64,000 nt of DNA from Companilactobacillus zhachilii (GCF_003606365.2 NZ_CP031933.2:62001-126000), one strand, 5' to 3'. Positions 32,708-42,707 are shown, counted from the first letter of the stretch. Made by a program: numbers and translations. The notes: a model not told the origin generated them from the sequence alone.

Positions 32708-34108
32708 ATGAATAAGAGTAAAAAAGATGTAAGTTTTAGAGAAGCAGTCACAATTTTGGTAATTATGTTGATTGTTTTAGGATTTGGAGTTATTAAGTTT
32801 GGTTTATCGCCTCAAACGCCAGTTTTAGTAGTTATCGGCCTATTGATTTTATGGGCTAAGGTTCGAGGTAGTAGTTGGGATGAAATTTTTGATGGTATTA
32901 ATGACGGTGTTAAAAACGGAATTATCCCAATTTTCATTTTTATTTTAATTGGTGCTTTGATCGGTACGTGGATTGCGGCCGGAATTATTCCATCAATGAT
33001 GGTTGCCGGTTTCCACATGATTTCAGCTCAATGGTTCGTACCATCAGTTTTCTTGGTTTGTGCTCTGATTGGTACTTCAATCGGTAGTGCCTTTACCATT
33101 GTTTCAACTATCGGTATCGCTTTATTCGGAATGGGGCAAACGTTAGGCATGAATCCAGCTTTAGTTGCCGGTGCGATTATCTCAGGTGCCATTTTTGGTG
33201 ATAAAACTTCACCACTTTCAGATTCAACTAACTTGGCTGCCGCAATTGCCGAAGATGATTTGTTTGATCACATTAAAAACTTGATGTGGACAACGATTCC
33301 AGCCTTTTTAATTTCATTAGTTCTTTACGCTATTTTAGGCAACGCCGGTTCCGGTGCTAGCTTGAGTAAAATTGATACAACGTTGAATGTTTTAAATACA
33401 CATTTTGTTATTACATGGTGGTCCATTTTACCAATTGCATTATTGTTTGCTTGTTCAATTATGAAAGTTCCTGCTATTGCAACGTTGATTTTAAATATTA
33501 CAGTCACCGTAGGAATGATTTTTATTGAAAAACCAAATACCCCAGTTAAAGATATTGCTGGTTTTATCGAAAATGGCTTTGTTTCAAAAACAGGCAATGC
33601 CAATGTTGATGCCTTATTGACGCGTGGAGGAATTACATCGATGATGGGTACTGTCTCATTAATCTTCTTAACACTGTCATTAGGTGGCTTATTAATGAAG
33701 TTTGACGTCATTCAAACAGCTATGACACCATTAGCTAAGAAATTAAAGACACCAGGTTCAGTCGTTACAGCAACAATTCTTTCTGGAATTGGCGTTAACA
33801 TCTTCGTCGGTGAGCAATACTTATCAGTAATTTTGCCAGGAAAAGCATTTAAAGAAACATTTAATGAACGAGGCTTGGACAACTTAGCCTTGAGCCGTGT
33901 CCTAGAAGACGGTGGGACCGTTATTAACTACTTGATTCCATGGGGAGTAGCTGGAGCTTTTGCAGCTAATACCTTAGGAGTACCAACCTTAACCTTCTTA
34001 CCATTCTGCTTCTTCAGTCTCTTGTCACCAGTTCTTTCTATTATTAGTGGATTTACGGGGATTGGATTGAAACGTCAGACGAAGAATGAAAAAGTAGCTA
34101 CAGCTTAA
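32708..34108 (+). CDS. NhaC-family transporter under T-box control
   Basis: 466 residues, ten or more membrane helices, with the NhaC signatures GTSIGSAFTIVSTIG and GAIFGDKTSPLSDSTNLA. The family is named for Na+/H+ antiport, but members behind a tyrosine T-box are thought to be tyrosine transporters, so tyrosine uptake is the more likely role. GGAGG ribosome binding site 7 nt before the ATG. Monocistronic. Confidence 0.85.
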   Translation: MNKSKKDVSFREAVTILVIMLIVLGFGVIKFGLSPQTPVLVVIGLLILWAKVRGSSWDEIFDGINDGVKNGIIPIFIFILIGALIGTWIAAGIIPSMMVAGFHMISAQWFVPSVFLVCALIGTSIGSAFTIVSTIGIALFGMGQTLGMNPALVAGAIISGAIFGDKTSPLSDSTNLAAAIAEDDLFDHIKNLMWTTIPAFLISLVLYAILGNAGSGASLSKIDTTLNVLNTHFVITWWSILPIALLFACSIMKVPAIATLILNITVTVGMIFIEKPNTPVKDIAGFIENGFVSKTGNANVDALLTRGGITSMMGTVSLIFLTLSLGGLLMKFDVIQTAMTPLAKKLKTPGSVVTATILSGIGVNIFVGEQYLSVILPGKAFKETFNERGLDNLALSRVLEDGGTVINYLIPWGVAGAFAANTLGVPTLTFLPFCFFSLLSPVLSIISGFTGIGLKRQTKNEKVATA

Positions 34109-34143
34109 AGAGATATTAAAACTTTTATGATAGATAAAAATTG

Positions 34144-34194
34144 ATGACCTTGAGTTGTTGGAAAATTCATCCAATTACTCAAGGTCATTTTTAT
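34144..34194 (+). terminator. Intrinsic terminator of the NhaC-family gene
   Basis: TGACCTTGAGT pairs with ACTCAAGGTCA, followed by TTTTTAT. Confidence 0.8.
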
Positions 34195-34257
34195 ATGTAT
34201 TTGGATGTTTGAAGAAAAGATTTGTTTTAAAAAAATAGATAATAATAGATAAATTAA

Positions 34258-34441
34258 CTAGCTGGAGGAGATGGGGACCGAAGGTACCAGCAGTGAGAGT
34301 GGCGTTAGGGATTTATCCCTTACACCACCGGGCGTGTTTGGAGACTTGCCGAACTTGCAAGGCTTCAAACCGAGACTCGAGACCTTGGCTCGAGTCGGTC
34401 CGCACAGCAGGTACCTTCGGTCCCCATCTCCGGAGGCGGCA
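34258..34441 (-). repeat. Palindromic element copy 10 (C-B-A orientation)
   Basis: Starts CTAGCTGGAGGAGATGGGGACCG and ends CGGTCCCCATCTCCGGAGGCGGC. Outer arms are nearly perfect over about 34 bp. Hairpin C is GTGGCGTTAGGGAT/ATCCCTTACACCAC, B GTTTGGAGaCTTGC/GCAAGgCTTCAAAC, A GACTCGAG/CTCGAGTC. Confidence 0.93.
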
Positions 34442-34561
34442 TCTAAGTAATAATTTTTTTTATAATCACTGTAACCGCTAACTACATTGGTATCATTTAT
34501 TTTTCATCAAAATATTCGTAAATTATAGGATAAAACTGTTCTAAATTTTTATTAGCAAGCA

Positions 34562-34590
34562 TTGACAGTAAGCCAAATTTTGTCTAATTT
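34562..34590 (+). promoter_or_regulatory. Promoter of the MacAB-like operon
   Basis: TTGACA (34562-34567), 17 bp, TAATTT (34585-34590), 46 bp before the start codon. Confidence 0.65.
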
Positions 34591-34636
34591 AAGACTGTTA
34601 TGCTATTTAAGATAAGCGAATTTAGGGAGATTATTT

Positions 34637-35548
34637 ATGAAGAAAATTAAGATTGCTATTTGGGGTATTAATGTTGTCCTAATTGCCGTTATTCTTTTTT
34701 TAGTTTTAGGAAACGGTTTTAAGAATGATAATAATAAAACAGATTATAAAACTTATACTGTTCAACGTGATAATACTAATTATTTCAACGGTATTGTCCA
34801 AGAGACAGATAAGCAGGCGGTCAGTGACCAACCAAAATCTGAGGATGAAACTTTGACTTCAACTCATGTTATTAATGGTCAAAAAGTAACTAAAGGTGAG
34901 GTTCTATTCAGCTTTTATCGTGATATGAGTAGTGATCTAGCTAGTGCTAACGCTGAGATTCAACAAGCCCAACTTGCTATCCAAGCATATAATTCAACTG
35001 ACCAAACAACAGCTGACAAGATTGAGTTAAGTAAAAATCAAGAAGTTTTAGCTGAAGCACAAGCTAAGATCAATAAAATTAATAAGGCTCAAAGTAGAAC
35101 AGTTTTGGCTCCAATTAGTGGTACTTATTACAAAGACGATGCAGGCAGAAGTTTCATTTATGGTGCCCCTGTAATTCAAGGAAACGTTAATGAATACAGT
35201 CTTGATAAAATCAAACTTGGTGCCAACGTTACAGTTATTAAAAACGATGGTACTAAGGTTTCTGGTAACTATGAACAAAAGGATGTTATTCCATACAGTA
35301 CACGAAATGTTTCTTACTATCATTTCCGTGTTGCTACTGATGACAAGCTCCCATACGGTATGCATGTTCAAATCAAAACTGAATCAGATGGTTATAAGAT
35401 TCCATCTAAAGCAGTCTGGAGTAAGAATACTGTCTATCTCTTGAAGAATGACAAGAAGCATAAGAAACACGTAACAATGACGAAAAAAGATCAAGATTAT
35501 TACGTGATCGATGGGCTTAAGGCTGGCGACAAGCTAGTCTTAAAATAA
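34637..35548 (+). CDS. Efflux periplasmic-adaptor-like protein (HlyD/MacA type)
   Basis: 303 residues. N-terminal membrane anchor (about 7-26), then a lipoyl-like/beta-barrel body interrupted by a short coiled coil (ANAEIQQAQLAIQAYNS, residues 97-150) and RTVLAPISGTYYKDD. In Gram-positive bacteria such adaptors work with MacB-like ABC exporters for peptides or drugs. GGGAG ribosome binding site. First gene of a four-gene operon. Confidence 0.82.
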   Translation: MKKIKIAIWGINVVLIAVILFLVLGNGFKNDNNKTDYKTYTVQRDNTNYFNGIVQETDKQAVSDQPKSEDETLTSTHVINGQKVTKGEVLFSFYRDMSSDLASANAEIQQAQLAIQAYNSTDQTTADKIELSKNQEVLAEAQAKINKINKAQSRTVLAPISGTYYKDDAGRSFIYGAPVIQGNVNEYSLDKIKLGANVTVIKNDGTKVSGNYEQKDVIPYSTRNVSYYHFRVATDDKLPYGMHVQIKTESDGYKIPSKAVWSKNTVYLLKNDKKHKKHVTMTKKDQDYYVIDGLKAGDKLVLK

Positions 35549-35560
35549 GGCGGTGAAATG

Positions 35561-36238
35561 ATGCTTAAAGTTACTAATGTAGGTAAAACTTATGGCAAAT
35601 TCACTGCTTTAGAGAATATCAATTTAGAAGTAGCTGATGGTGAGTTTTTGGCTGTCATGGGACCTTCTGGATCAGGTAAATCAACTTTGATCAATGTTTT
35701 AGGGTTACTGGATCAAAGCTATACTGGTGAATATTTGCTTGAAGATAAAAATTATAAAGATGTTAATGACAATGAATTGTCACAAATTCGTGGCGATCAA
35801 CTAGGATTCGTTTTTCAAAATTTCAAATTACTAACAACTTATAATGTTTATGAAAATATTGAAATCCCGCTCGTTTATAGTAAGAAAAAACAAAATAAGA
35901 AACATGAAATGGTTGAAGATGTCATAAAAAAGGTTGGCTTGACTGGGAAAGAAAAGAACCGTCCCTCCGAGTTATCTGGTGGTCAACAACAACGTGTTGC
36001 GATTGCTCGAGCAATTGTGAACCGTCCTAAGTTGATTATCGCTGATGAACCAACCGGGGCGTTGGATTCTAAAACTGGTAAAGAGATTATGGAAATTTTC
36101 ACGAAATTAAACCAAGTCGGCACTACGATTATTATGGTTACGCATGATAGCGAAGTGGCTGAATATGCTATGAGAACCGTTTATATTCGTGATGGTCGAC
36201 TATATAATGACGAAAAGAGTGTGAAAAATCATGACTGA
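35561..36238 (+). CDS. MacB/LolD-type ABC transporter ATPase
   Basis: 225 residues. Walker A GPSGSGKST, Q-loop FQNFKLLTTYNVYEN, signature LSGGQQQR, Walker B LIIADEPTGALDSKTG and VTHD. AAGGCGGTG lies upstream; two ATGs in a row make the start uncertain by one codon. It overlaps the permease gene by 8 bp. Confidence 0.88.
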   Translation: MLKVTNVGKTYGKFTALENINLEVADGEFLAVMGPSGSGKSTLINVLGLLDQSYTGEYLLEDKNYKDVNDNELSQIRGDQLGFVFQNFKLLTTYNVYENIEIPLVYSKKKQNKKHEMVEDVIKKVGLTGKEKNRPSELSGGQQQRVAIARAIVNRPKLIIADEPTGALDSKTGKEIMEIFTKLNQVGTTIIMVTHDSEVAEYAMRTVYIRDGRLYNDEKSVKNHD

Positions 36239-37382
36239 TAAAATTATGATTGCTCTTAAATCAATTGGTAAAAATAAGAATCGTAATTTCTTAACTATGC
36301 TCGGTATTATTATTGGTATCGCTAGTGTTATTTGTATTTTAGCCATTGGGGATGGCTTTACGCATACTGTTACGAAAGGTATGGGAAATCACAATACTCG
36401 TAACAAAGTGATTTTACAGTGGCAACCAACCTCAGATTATAATACTGACGGTGGTTTTACACCGATGGATGCCTCTGTTTTGAGCAAGGTGCCAGGTGTT
36501 GATCATGTTAAATTAACTAGTAGTATTGTTGAAGCCGGTGCTAAGGCTCAATATAAGACGAAAAATGTTTCAATTGGGTTGAACAAACAGCCTAAGCATT
36601 TGAAATTGGTCAAAGGTACCTACTTTACCATGACCGGTGCTTCAAATGGTGTTTATATTTCTGAAGATTTAGCACATAAACTCTTCAAAGAAAACGCCAT
36701 TAATCGTTTGATCTCCATTGATGGGACCGTGTTTGAAGTCCAAGGAATTTATCATATTGGTGGGATGGATTATCGTCCAGACGCCTATGTATCTAAGCAA
36801 ACTTTCAAAAATTTATTTGCTAGTCAAATTTCTAAAGATCAAGCTAAACTCTATGTTCAAGCTGATGCTAATAAGAAACAAATTGGTAAGACAGCCGTTA
36901 AGCAAATGAAGAAGATGGGCGAACAAAAGAATACTGGACGTTATTCAGTTTCTAACCCTGATGCTGTAAGCAAACAATTTACAAGAATTTTGAATGATAT
37001 TACATACTTTATTGCCTTTATTGCTGGAATCTCATTATTGATTGCAGGTATCGGCGTTATGAACGTTATGTACATCACCGTTTCCGAACGTCGTAAAGAA
37101 ATTGGTATCCGTCGAGCATTCGGTGCTACAGCTAGTGATATAAGAAATCAATTTTTGATTGAAAGTGTTGTTCTCTGCGTTATTGGGGGACTAATTGGTA
37201 TTATCTTTGGATATATCTTCGTTTCAATTATCAATGCATTCTTACCATTTAAGGCCGTTATAACGGCGTACGCAATAATCCTTTCGCTATCAGTTTCGAC
37301 CGCAGTTGGTTTGATATTTGGATTTATTCCATCAAATAAAGCTGCAAACTCCGAATTAGTTGGATTATTGAAAGAAGAGTAG
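36231..37382 (+). CDS. MacB-type ABC transporter permease
   Basis: 383 residues. N-terminal helix with the NFLTMLGIIIGIASVI signature, an extracytoplasmic domain (about 45-245), then three C-terminal helices with MNVMYITVSERRKEIGIRRAFGA. This is the classic MacB layout. Together with the adaptor and ATPase it forms an exporter, probably of a peptide or antibiotic; substrate unknown. Confidence 0.88.
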   Translation: MTDKIMIALKSIGKNKNRNFLTMLGIIIGIASVICILAIGDGFTHTVTKGMGNHNTRNKVILQWQPTSDYNTDGGFTPMDASVLSKVPGVDHVKLTSSIVEAGAKAQYKTKNVSIGLNKQPKHLKLVKGTYFTMTGASNGVYISEDLAHKLFKENAINRLISIDGTVFEVQGIYHIGGMDYRPDAYVSKQTFKNLFASQISKDQAKLYVQADANKKQIGKTAVKQMKKMGEQKNTGRYSVSNPDAVSKQFTRILNDITYFIAFIAGISLLIAGIGVMNVMYITVSERRKEIGIRRAFGATASDIRNQFLIESVVLCVIGGLIGIIFGYIFVSIINAFLPFKAVITAYAIILSLSVSTAVGLIFGFIPSNKAANSELVGLLKEE

Positions 37383-37390
37383 GGGAAAAT

Positions 37391-37843
37391 ATGAAAAATT
37401 TATATAAATTAGATAGACTGTCTGTTTTGGGAACTGCCTTGATCAGTATTTTAATGATAATTATTAAAACAATTGTTTCTGATCCTAATATTGCAGGCAT
37501 GCCACAAATGGGTAAATGGCTAAAATTACTTAGCTATGTATTAGGTGCCGTCGTGGGTGTTGCAATTATTTATGGATTATTTAATTTGTTGTTACGTAAT
37601 AACGACAATTATAAAACTAAATTACTAATTAATTTAGCCATTGGTTTGACTATTCAAGCTGGGTTAGTTGTAATCACGTATTTGATTGCTGGTAAAACAA
37701 ACATTTGGGCTAATGCTATTGCGGGAATTATTGGTTTTGGTACTTTAGCTGGTTTAAATTGGAAGTTTTTAGAAGTTTCACAATCAGACAAGATTAAAGT
37801 GAGCGTCTTAACAGCCATTTGGTTCATTTTGACATTATTCTAA
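37391..37843 (+). CDS. Polytopic membrane protein of unknown function
   Basis: 150 residues with four or five hydrophobic segments (KLDRLSVLGTALISILMIIIK and later). It starts 8 bp after the permease with GGGG upstream, so it belongs to the exporter operon. I do not recognise the family. Confidence 0.65.
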   Translation: MKNLYKLDRLSVLGTALISILMIIIKTIVSDPNIAGMPQMGKWLKLLSYVLGAVVGVAIIYGLFNLLLRNNDNYKTKLLINLAIGLTIQAGLVVITYLIAGKTNIWANAIAGIIGFGTLAGLNWKFLEVSQSDKIKVSVLTAIWFILTLF

Positions 37844-37857
37844 ATTGTAAATGAAAA

Positions 37858-37893
37858 GCTACTCCCATCGAATTAGATGAGGGTAGCTTTTTT
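37858..37893 (+). terminator. Intrinsic terminator of the MacAB-like operon
   Basis: GCTACTCCCATC/GATGAGGGTAGC stem, GAATTA loop, six T. Confidence 0.85.
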
Positions 37894-37936
37894 AATGCTA
37901 AAATGTAACTAAATCTAGATTCAATGGGGGAAAACA

Positions 37937-38425
37937 ATGAGTCCATATGAACAAGTTATAGCTGAATTAGAAAAGTTGAATATTTCCTATGATATGGTTG
38001 AACACCCGGCAGTGTATACGACTGATAAAGCTGATGAATACATTAAAGGAAAAGCTGGTATTAGAACGAAGTCATTGTTTTTAACTAACAGGAAGAAAAA
38101 TGCTTTTTATTTAGTGTTCATGGATGATGATAAACGACTAGATATGAAACATTTTGCGGAAATAGTGGGTGAGAAACACGTTAAGTTTGCCGCAGAAGAG
38201 TTATTGATGGAAAAGTTAGGTTTGAAACCAGGATTCGTCTCGATCTTTGGTTTGCTGAATAATAAGGAAAAAGATGTTCAAGTTTATTTTGAAAAAGAGA
38301 TTGTGGGAGATGTGCCTTTGACTTTTCATCCTAATGATAATACGAAGACACTTTTTGTTAAGATGGATGATTTGGTTAAGTTTATGAATGATCTGGGGGT
38401 TGATTATCAGGTGATTGCATTATAA
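37937..38425 (+). CDS. YbaK/ProX-type aminoacyl-tRNA deacylase
   Basis: 162 residues. The fold markers are YDMVEHPAVYTTDKADEY near the start, KSLFLTNRKKNAFYLVFMDDDKRLDMK (with the conserved Lys) and LGLKPGFVSIFGLLNN. These free-standing editing domains hydrolyse mischarged tRNA, usually Ala-tRNA-Pro or Cys-tRNA-Pro. TGGGGGAAAA precedes the ATG. Single gene. Confidence 0.85.
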   Translation: MSPYEQVIAELEKLNISYDMVEHPAVYTTDKADEYIKGKAGIRTKSLFLTNRKKNAFYLVFMDDDKRLDMKHFAEIVGEKHVKFAAEELLMEKLGLKPGFVSIFGLLNNKEKDVQVYFEKEIVGDVPLTFHPNDNTKTLFVKMDDLVKFMNDLGVDYQVIAL

Positions 38426-38543
38426 AAAAGTGAAAGCTTAAATAACGTTGTATGAATAATGATATGGTATTTCTAAGGCTGACTTAAACTCTAGTTTCTT
38501 TCACCTTTTTATTTGGAATAGTTTGATTCTTTATATAAAAGGA

Positions 38544-38598
38544 AAAATAGCCGTCATAAAAAGTAGGATTGGACTACTTTTTATGACGGCTATTTTAT
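38544..38598. terminator. Bidirectional terminator
   Basis: A 20-bp stem (ATAGCCGTCATAAAAAGTAG and its complement) with a GATTGGA loop, A run on the left and TTTTATT on the right, between the convergent YbaK and LysR genes. Confidence 0.85.
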
Positions 38599-38616
38599 TA
38601 TGCTGTAAGTGTTTTT

Positions 38617-39450
38617 TCAAAATCGTAATTGCGGTAATAACGTGGTTATCCAAGCAATTAGTTTTTGTGTTTCTGTTGAGCCAGCAACTTTAGGATGTAT
38701 TAAATAAAATTGATTACAAAAATCATCTGATAATTGCTCGTAAGGTAATAAAGTGCCCTTTATAGAACGTTTTGAGACTACCGCTTTTCCAATTCTTCGA
38801 GAGACTAGTTTGATAATTAGGTTGTTATCATAAACCTTAATGATTCTTGTTGGACGAATATGGTGCTTGTTAAAATATTTTTCGGTATATTCACGCTGTG
38901 TTGAACCTGGTTTACCAATGATCCATTCGGGGCTATCAATATCACCGGCCAACACCATTTCATCAGAAGCAAACGATACTTGTTCAACATCATTAGTTAC
39001 AATAGGCTTTTCAACAATACCGAAGTCTATTTCGTGTTTGATTATTTCCTCCAAAATTCTTTCAGAATCACCAGTAACCAATTCGAAATCAAACCGATTG
39101 AAGTATTTTCCAAGACTTTGCATTAGTGGAGGTACAACATGGTTGGCAGTTGTAGGAGAAGCTCCAATAACGCATTTTATCCGATTACTGCGGTGCTTTT
39201 TAACTAAATGATTTAAAGAATTTTCCCAGTTATTTAGGATGATTTGGGAATCACGATAAAAGCGGTTAGCATTTTCTGTGGGAACCAATGATTTGTTTCC
39301 ATTACGTTTAAATAATTGAACTCCCAGTTCATCTTCGAGTTTTTTTATTTGGATAGATACACTGGGTTGCGTTACATACAGTTCTTTGGCAGCCTTTGTA
39401 ATACTACGACTTTCATAGACCTTTTGAAAAATAGTTATGTCTTTAAACAT
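38617..39450 (-). CDS. LysR-family regulator, likely of the sulfur island
   Basis: 277 residues. N-terminal winged HTH (MFKDITIFQKVYESRSITKAAKELYVTQPSVSIQIKKLE), then a substrate-binding-like effector domain (about 88-277). It is divergent from the YeeE-CoADR-Ssu operon, the usual position of a LysR activator. AGGAGG upstream of the ATG. The effector would be a sulfur metabolite by analogy with CysB/YtlI-like regulators; that is inferred from context. Confidence 0.85.
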   Translation of the reverse strand: MFKDITIFQKVYESRSITKAAKELYVTQPSVSIQIKKLEDELGVQLFKRNGNKSLVPTENANRFYRDSQIILNNWENSLNHLVKKHRSNRIKCVIGASPTTANHVVPPLMQSLGKYFNRFDFELVTGDSERILEEIIKHEIDFGIVEKPIVTNDVEQVSFASDEMVLAGDIDSPEWIIGKPGSTQREYTEKYFNKHHIRPTRIIKVYDNNLIIKLVSRRIGKAVVSKRSIKGTLLPYEQLSDDFCNQFYLIHPKVAGSTETQKLIAWITTLLPQLRF

Positions 39451-39466
39451 AGCTAAGGCCTCCTTT

Positions 39467-39498
39467 ATAAATAATATTTATGAACTCATTTATAAATA
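39467..39498. promoter_or_regulatory. Putative LysR operator region
   Basis: A perfect AT-rich dyad ATAAATA-a-TATTTAT (39467-39481) and a second TTTATAAATA (39489-39498) lie just upstream of the LysR start. TATAAT (39649-39654) with a poor -35 marks the divergent operon promoter, fitting activation. Confidence 0.5.
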
Positions 39499-39698
39499 TA
39501 ATAACGAGAAAACTTTGTGATAAAGTTATTTTGATAATATATTATGCTAGAGCCATTTATTCATATGTAATGGAATTAAATTTACAATAAATAACTTTTT
39601 TCACAAATATATGACAAGAAAATAACTTCACTAATAATTACATATTAATATAATTTATGCTAAATTTACACTGTAAATATGTTAAGGAGGCGAATCAA

Positions 39699-40967
39699 AT
39701 GAAAAATTGGGACAGAATTATTGGATTTATTTTGCTTTTGATTTTAGTTGTTGGTGCTCCATTTGTATTACCATCAAGTATGCATTATTTGAGGCTGCTT
39801 ATGGGATTAGCCTTGGGTTATATATTATCTAGATCTTATACGGGATTTGCAGGCAGTGTAAACCGTGCCTATAAAACAGGTTCAACAAAATTAATGAGAA
39901 CAATGATGTTTATGTTCTTAATAACTGCTGTTGCTAATGTTACGTTCTTAATGTTCTCTAAGAATTTGACGTCATTTGATTTATCAATTAATCCAATCAA
40001 TATCGGTTTGATTCTAGGTGGATTATTGTTTGGATTCGGTATGGCTTTTTCATCGTGTTGTGCTACTGGTGTGATGACTGACTTGGCAACTGATTTGCCA
40101 AGGGCTGGTATGACACTTATCTTTTTCTGTTTAGGTGTTTTCTTGGGATTTCCTCTTCAGGCAACACAATCATGGATAAAAGGTTCAATCGCGACTTCTA
40201 AAACAGGTACTAAATTTGCTCAGGGTGTCTATATGCCTGATTTATTCAAATGGGATGGCTTAGACGGTTACCTTGGATCAGTTATTTTGACAGCTCTATT
40301 AGCTGGTATCGTAGTATATCTTTCATATCGTTATGAAAAAAAGCGCCGTCAGTCAGAAACATACGTCGGTGTTCCATCAGAAAAGGTACAGGATAATCCT
40401 AAACCTGCTGATGTTACACATTTTACTATGAATAGTAAATCTACTTATGATGCATTGTTCATTAAACCTTGGACTCTGAAGCAAGGCGCCGTTGGTATGA
40501 CACTTATTTTTGTACTAATGATGGGATTAACAAAGTCAGGTTGGGGAGCTTCCACACCATATGGTTTTTGGTTTGGTAAGACATTAAACATTTTTGGTGT
40601 ATCAGCTTCTTCACTTTCGAATTTTACTCATCAACCGGCCGAGGTGTTCTCAGGCCCACTTCTAGCAAATGGTGTGACGGTTCAAAATTTAGGTATCTTT
40701 TTAGGAGCAATTATTTTTATTTTAACTGCAGGCCTATTTAAAGAAACAATGCATTCTGTTTCAACCTTGAATATGAAGAGTGCATCATTGTTTGCCTTAG
40801 GTGGCTTTACAATGGGCTTTGGAACTAGATTATCAAATGGATGCAACGTTGGTGCTTTATATACTCCAATTGCCCAATTCTCAGTTTCTGGTTGGATTTT
40901 CTTGGCTGCCTTAGTTTTGGGTGGTATTTTCGGTAATAAATTATCTAAAATAGCTTATGGATATTAG
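39699..40967 (+). CDS. YeeE/YedE-family sulfur transporter
   Basis: 422 residues with about eleven membrane helices and two internal repeats, each with the family's Cys/Gly pattern: FGFGMAFSSCCATGV in the first half and MGFGTRLSNGCNVGALY in the second. Family members import thiosulfate or related sulfur (TsuA) or are tied to selenium. GGAGG eight bases before the ATG; the frame upstream is not used. First gene of the sulfur operon. Confidence 0.88.
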   Translation: MKNWDRIIGFILLLILVVGAPFVLPSSMHYLRLLMGLALGYILSRSYTGFAGSVNRAYKTGSTKLMRTMMFMFLITAVANVTFLMFSKNLTSFDLSINPINIGLILGGLLFGFGMAFSSCCATGVMTDLATDLPRAGMTLIFFCLGVFLGFPLQATQSWIKGSIATSKTGTKFAQGVYMPDLFKWDGLDGYLGSVILTALLAGIVVYLSYRYEKKRRQSETYVGVPSEKVQDNPKPADVTHFTMNSKSTYDALFIKPWTLKQGAVGMTLIFVLMMGLTKSGWGASTPYGFWFGKTLNIFGVSASSLSNFTHQPAEVFSGPLLANGVTVQNLGIFLGAIIFILTAGLFKETMHSVSTLNMKSASLFALGGFTMGFGTRLSNGCNVGALYTPIAQFSVSGWIFLAALVLGGIFGNKLSKIAYGY

Positions 40968-40981
40968 GGAGGAATTTTACA

Positions 40982-42688
40982 ATGGATAATAAAAAAATTG
41001 TTGTTGTTGGTGGAGTTGCTGGTGGAGCATCAGCAGCGGCACGTGCACGTCGATTAGATGAATTTGCAGATATTACAATGTTTGAAAAGGGACCTGATGT
41101 TTCTTTTTCTAACTGTTCATTGCCATATCATTTAAGTGGATTGATTCCCGATGCAGATAGTATCGTTTTAATGAACCCTACGCAATTTAAACATCAATAT
41201 GCGATTGATGCTGAAGTAAATTCTGAAGTTGTTGATGTAGATTCAGATAAAAAAGAAGTTGAAGTTAAAAATACACAAACGGGTGAGATAAAACAGGTCC
41301 CATATGACGAATTAATTTTGTCACCAGGAGCTAATCCGATTTTACCAAGTTGTATTAAAGGAATTGATAACGACAACGTTTTTACAGTCCGCAATGTTGT
41401 TGATATCAAGAAAATTCAAACATACTTGGAAGTTAATAATGTAACTGATGTAGCTATTATTGGTGGAGGATTCATCGGTTTAGAGGTCTGTGAAAATTTG
41501 GCACAAACTGATAAAAAAGTTTCCTTAATTGAAGCTTCTAGTCATGTTATGGGAACCATTGATGATGATTTTGCTGAATTAGTTCATAAAGAACTTTATG
41601 ATCATGGAGTTAATGTTGTCTTAGATGATGGTTTGGCTGAAATTACGGATAGTAATGTGAAATTAGGTTCAGGTCGAGAAATAAAGGCTCAAGCAGTAAT
41701 TGTAGCTATTGGTGTTAAACCAGATACGACGTTAGCAAGTAAAATCGGTTGTAAGTTAGGGTTAACCGGTGGAATTGCAGTTGATCAACATTATCAGACA
41801 TCAATTCCAGATATTTATGCTGTCGGAGATGCCATTGAAGTTACACATATGATTACTCGTAAAAAGACCCGTTTGGCCTTAGCTTTCCCAGCTCAAATGG
41901 AAGCAAGAGATGCTGTTGACCATATTTACGGTCGTACAGTTGAAAATAGAGGTGTTATTGGTTCTCAAGCTATCCATATTTTTGATATAAACGTTGCTTC
42001 AACAGGATTAACTGAAAGTGAATGTCAAAAGGATGGCATAGATTATCGTACAGCTACCGTTATTCCAAAGAATCAAGTAGGTTTGATGCCAGATGCAACG
42101 CCGTTATACTTAAAATTGATTTTTGGTTACCCAAGTGGTGAAGTTCTAGGTGCTCAAGCATTAGGTAAGTCAGATGTTGATAAACAAATTGATATCGTTG
42201 CAACGATGATTTCCATGCATGGTCATATTTCCGATTTGACACATTTGGAAGTTTGTTACTCACCTTGGTTCAGTACGGCTAAGAATGCTGTAAATATGGC
42301 GGCATTAGTTGCAGAGAATATTTTGAATGGTGAATATCAACAGGTCCAAGTTAGCGATGTACGTAAACTTGTTGAGGGTGGCGCATTTATTATTGATGCC
42401 AGAGAACCAAAAGAATATGAAGAAGGACATCTTACAACTTCAGTTAATATTCCACTTAGCCAATTCCGTCAACGTTTAGATGAAATTCCAATGGATCGAC
42501 CAGTATACGTACACTGTTTATCTGGCCAACGCAGTTATAATATGGTTCGTGCTTTAAATAACCGTGGTTATAAGAATGTCATTAATATTTCAGGTTCATA
42601 TTTGGAAATTTGCGAGTATGAGTATTTTAAAGATCAAACAACAGATCGTAAACCAATTGTGACAAACTATCGTTTTGATTTATTGTAG
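40982..42688 (+). CDS. CoA-disulfide reductase-rhodanese fusion (NADH-dependent persulfide/polysulfide reductase)
   Basis: 568 residues. FAD-binding GGVAGGASAAARARR at 10-24, redox Cys45 in SFSNCSLPYHL, NAD-binding IIGGGFIGLEV near residue 160, and a C-terminal rhodanese domain with Cys512 in HCLSGQRS. CoADR-Rhd enzymes reduce CoA persulfides or polysulfides with NAD(P)H. Here it should process the sulfane sulfur brought in or released by the neighbouring transporters. GGGAGG ribosome binding site 15 bp after the transporter gene. Confidence 0.9.
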   Translation: MDNKKIVVVGGVAGGASAAARARRLDEFADITMFEKGPDVSFSNCSLPYHLSGLIPDADSIVLMNPTQFKHQYAIDAEVNSEVVDVDSDKKEVEVKNTQTGEIKQVPYDELILSPGANPILPSCIKGIDNDNVFTVRNVVDIKKIQTYLEVNNVTDVAIIGGGFIGLEVCENLAQTDKKVSLIEASSHVMGTIDDDFAELVHKELYDHGVNVVLDDGLAEITDSNVKLGSGREIKAQAVIVAIGVKPDTTLASKIGCKLGLTGGIAVDQHYQTSIPDIYAVGDAIEVTHMITRKKTRLALAFPAQMEARDAVDHIYGRTVENRGVIGSQAIHIFDINVASTGLTESECQKDGIDYRTATVIPKNQVGLMPDATPLYLKLIFGYPSGEVLGAQALGKSDVDKQIDIVATMISMHGHISDLTHLEVCYSPWFSTAKNAVNMAALVAENILNGEYQQVQVSDVRKLVEGGAFIIDAREPKEYEEGHLTTSVNIPLSQFRQRLDEIPMDRPVYVHCLSGQRSYNMVRALNNRGYKNVINISGSYLEICEYEYFKDQTTDRKPIVTNYRFDLL

Positions 42689-42707
42689 TAGGTAAAGGGG
42701 TGATGAG

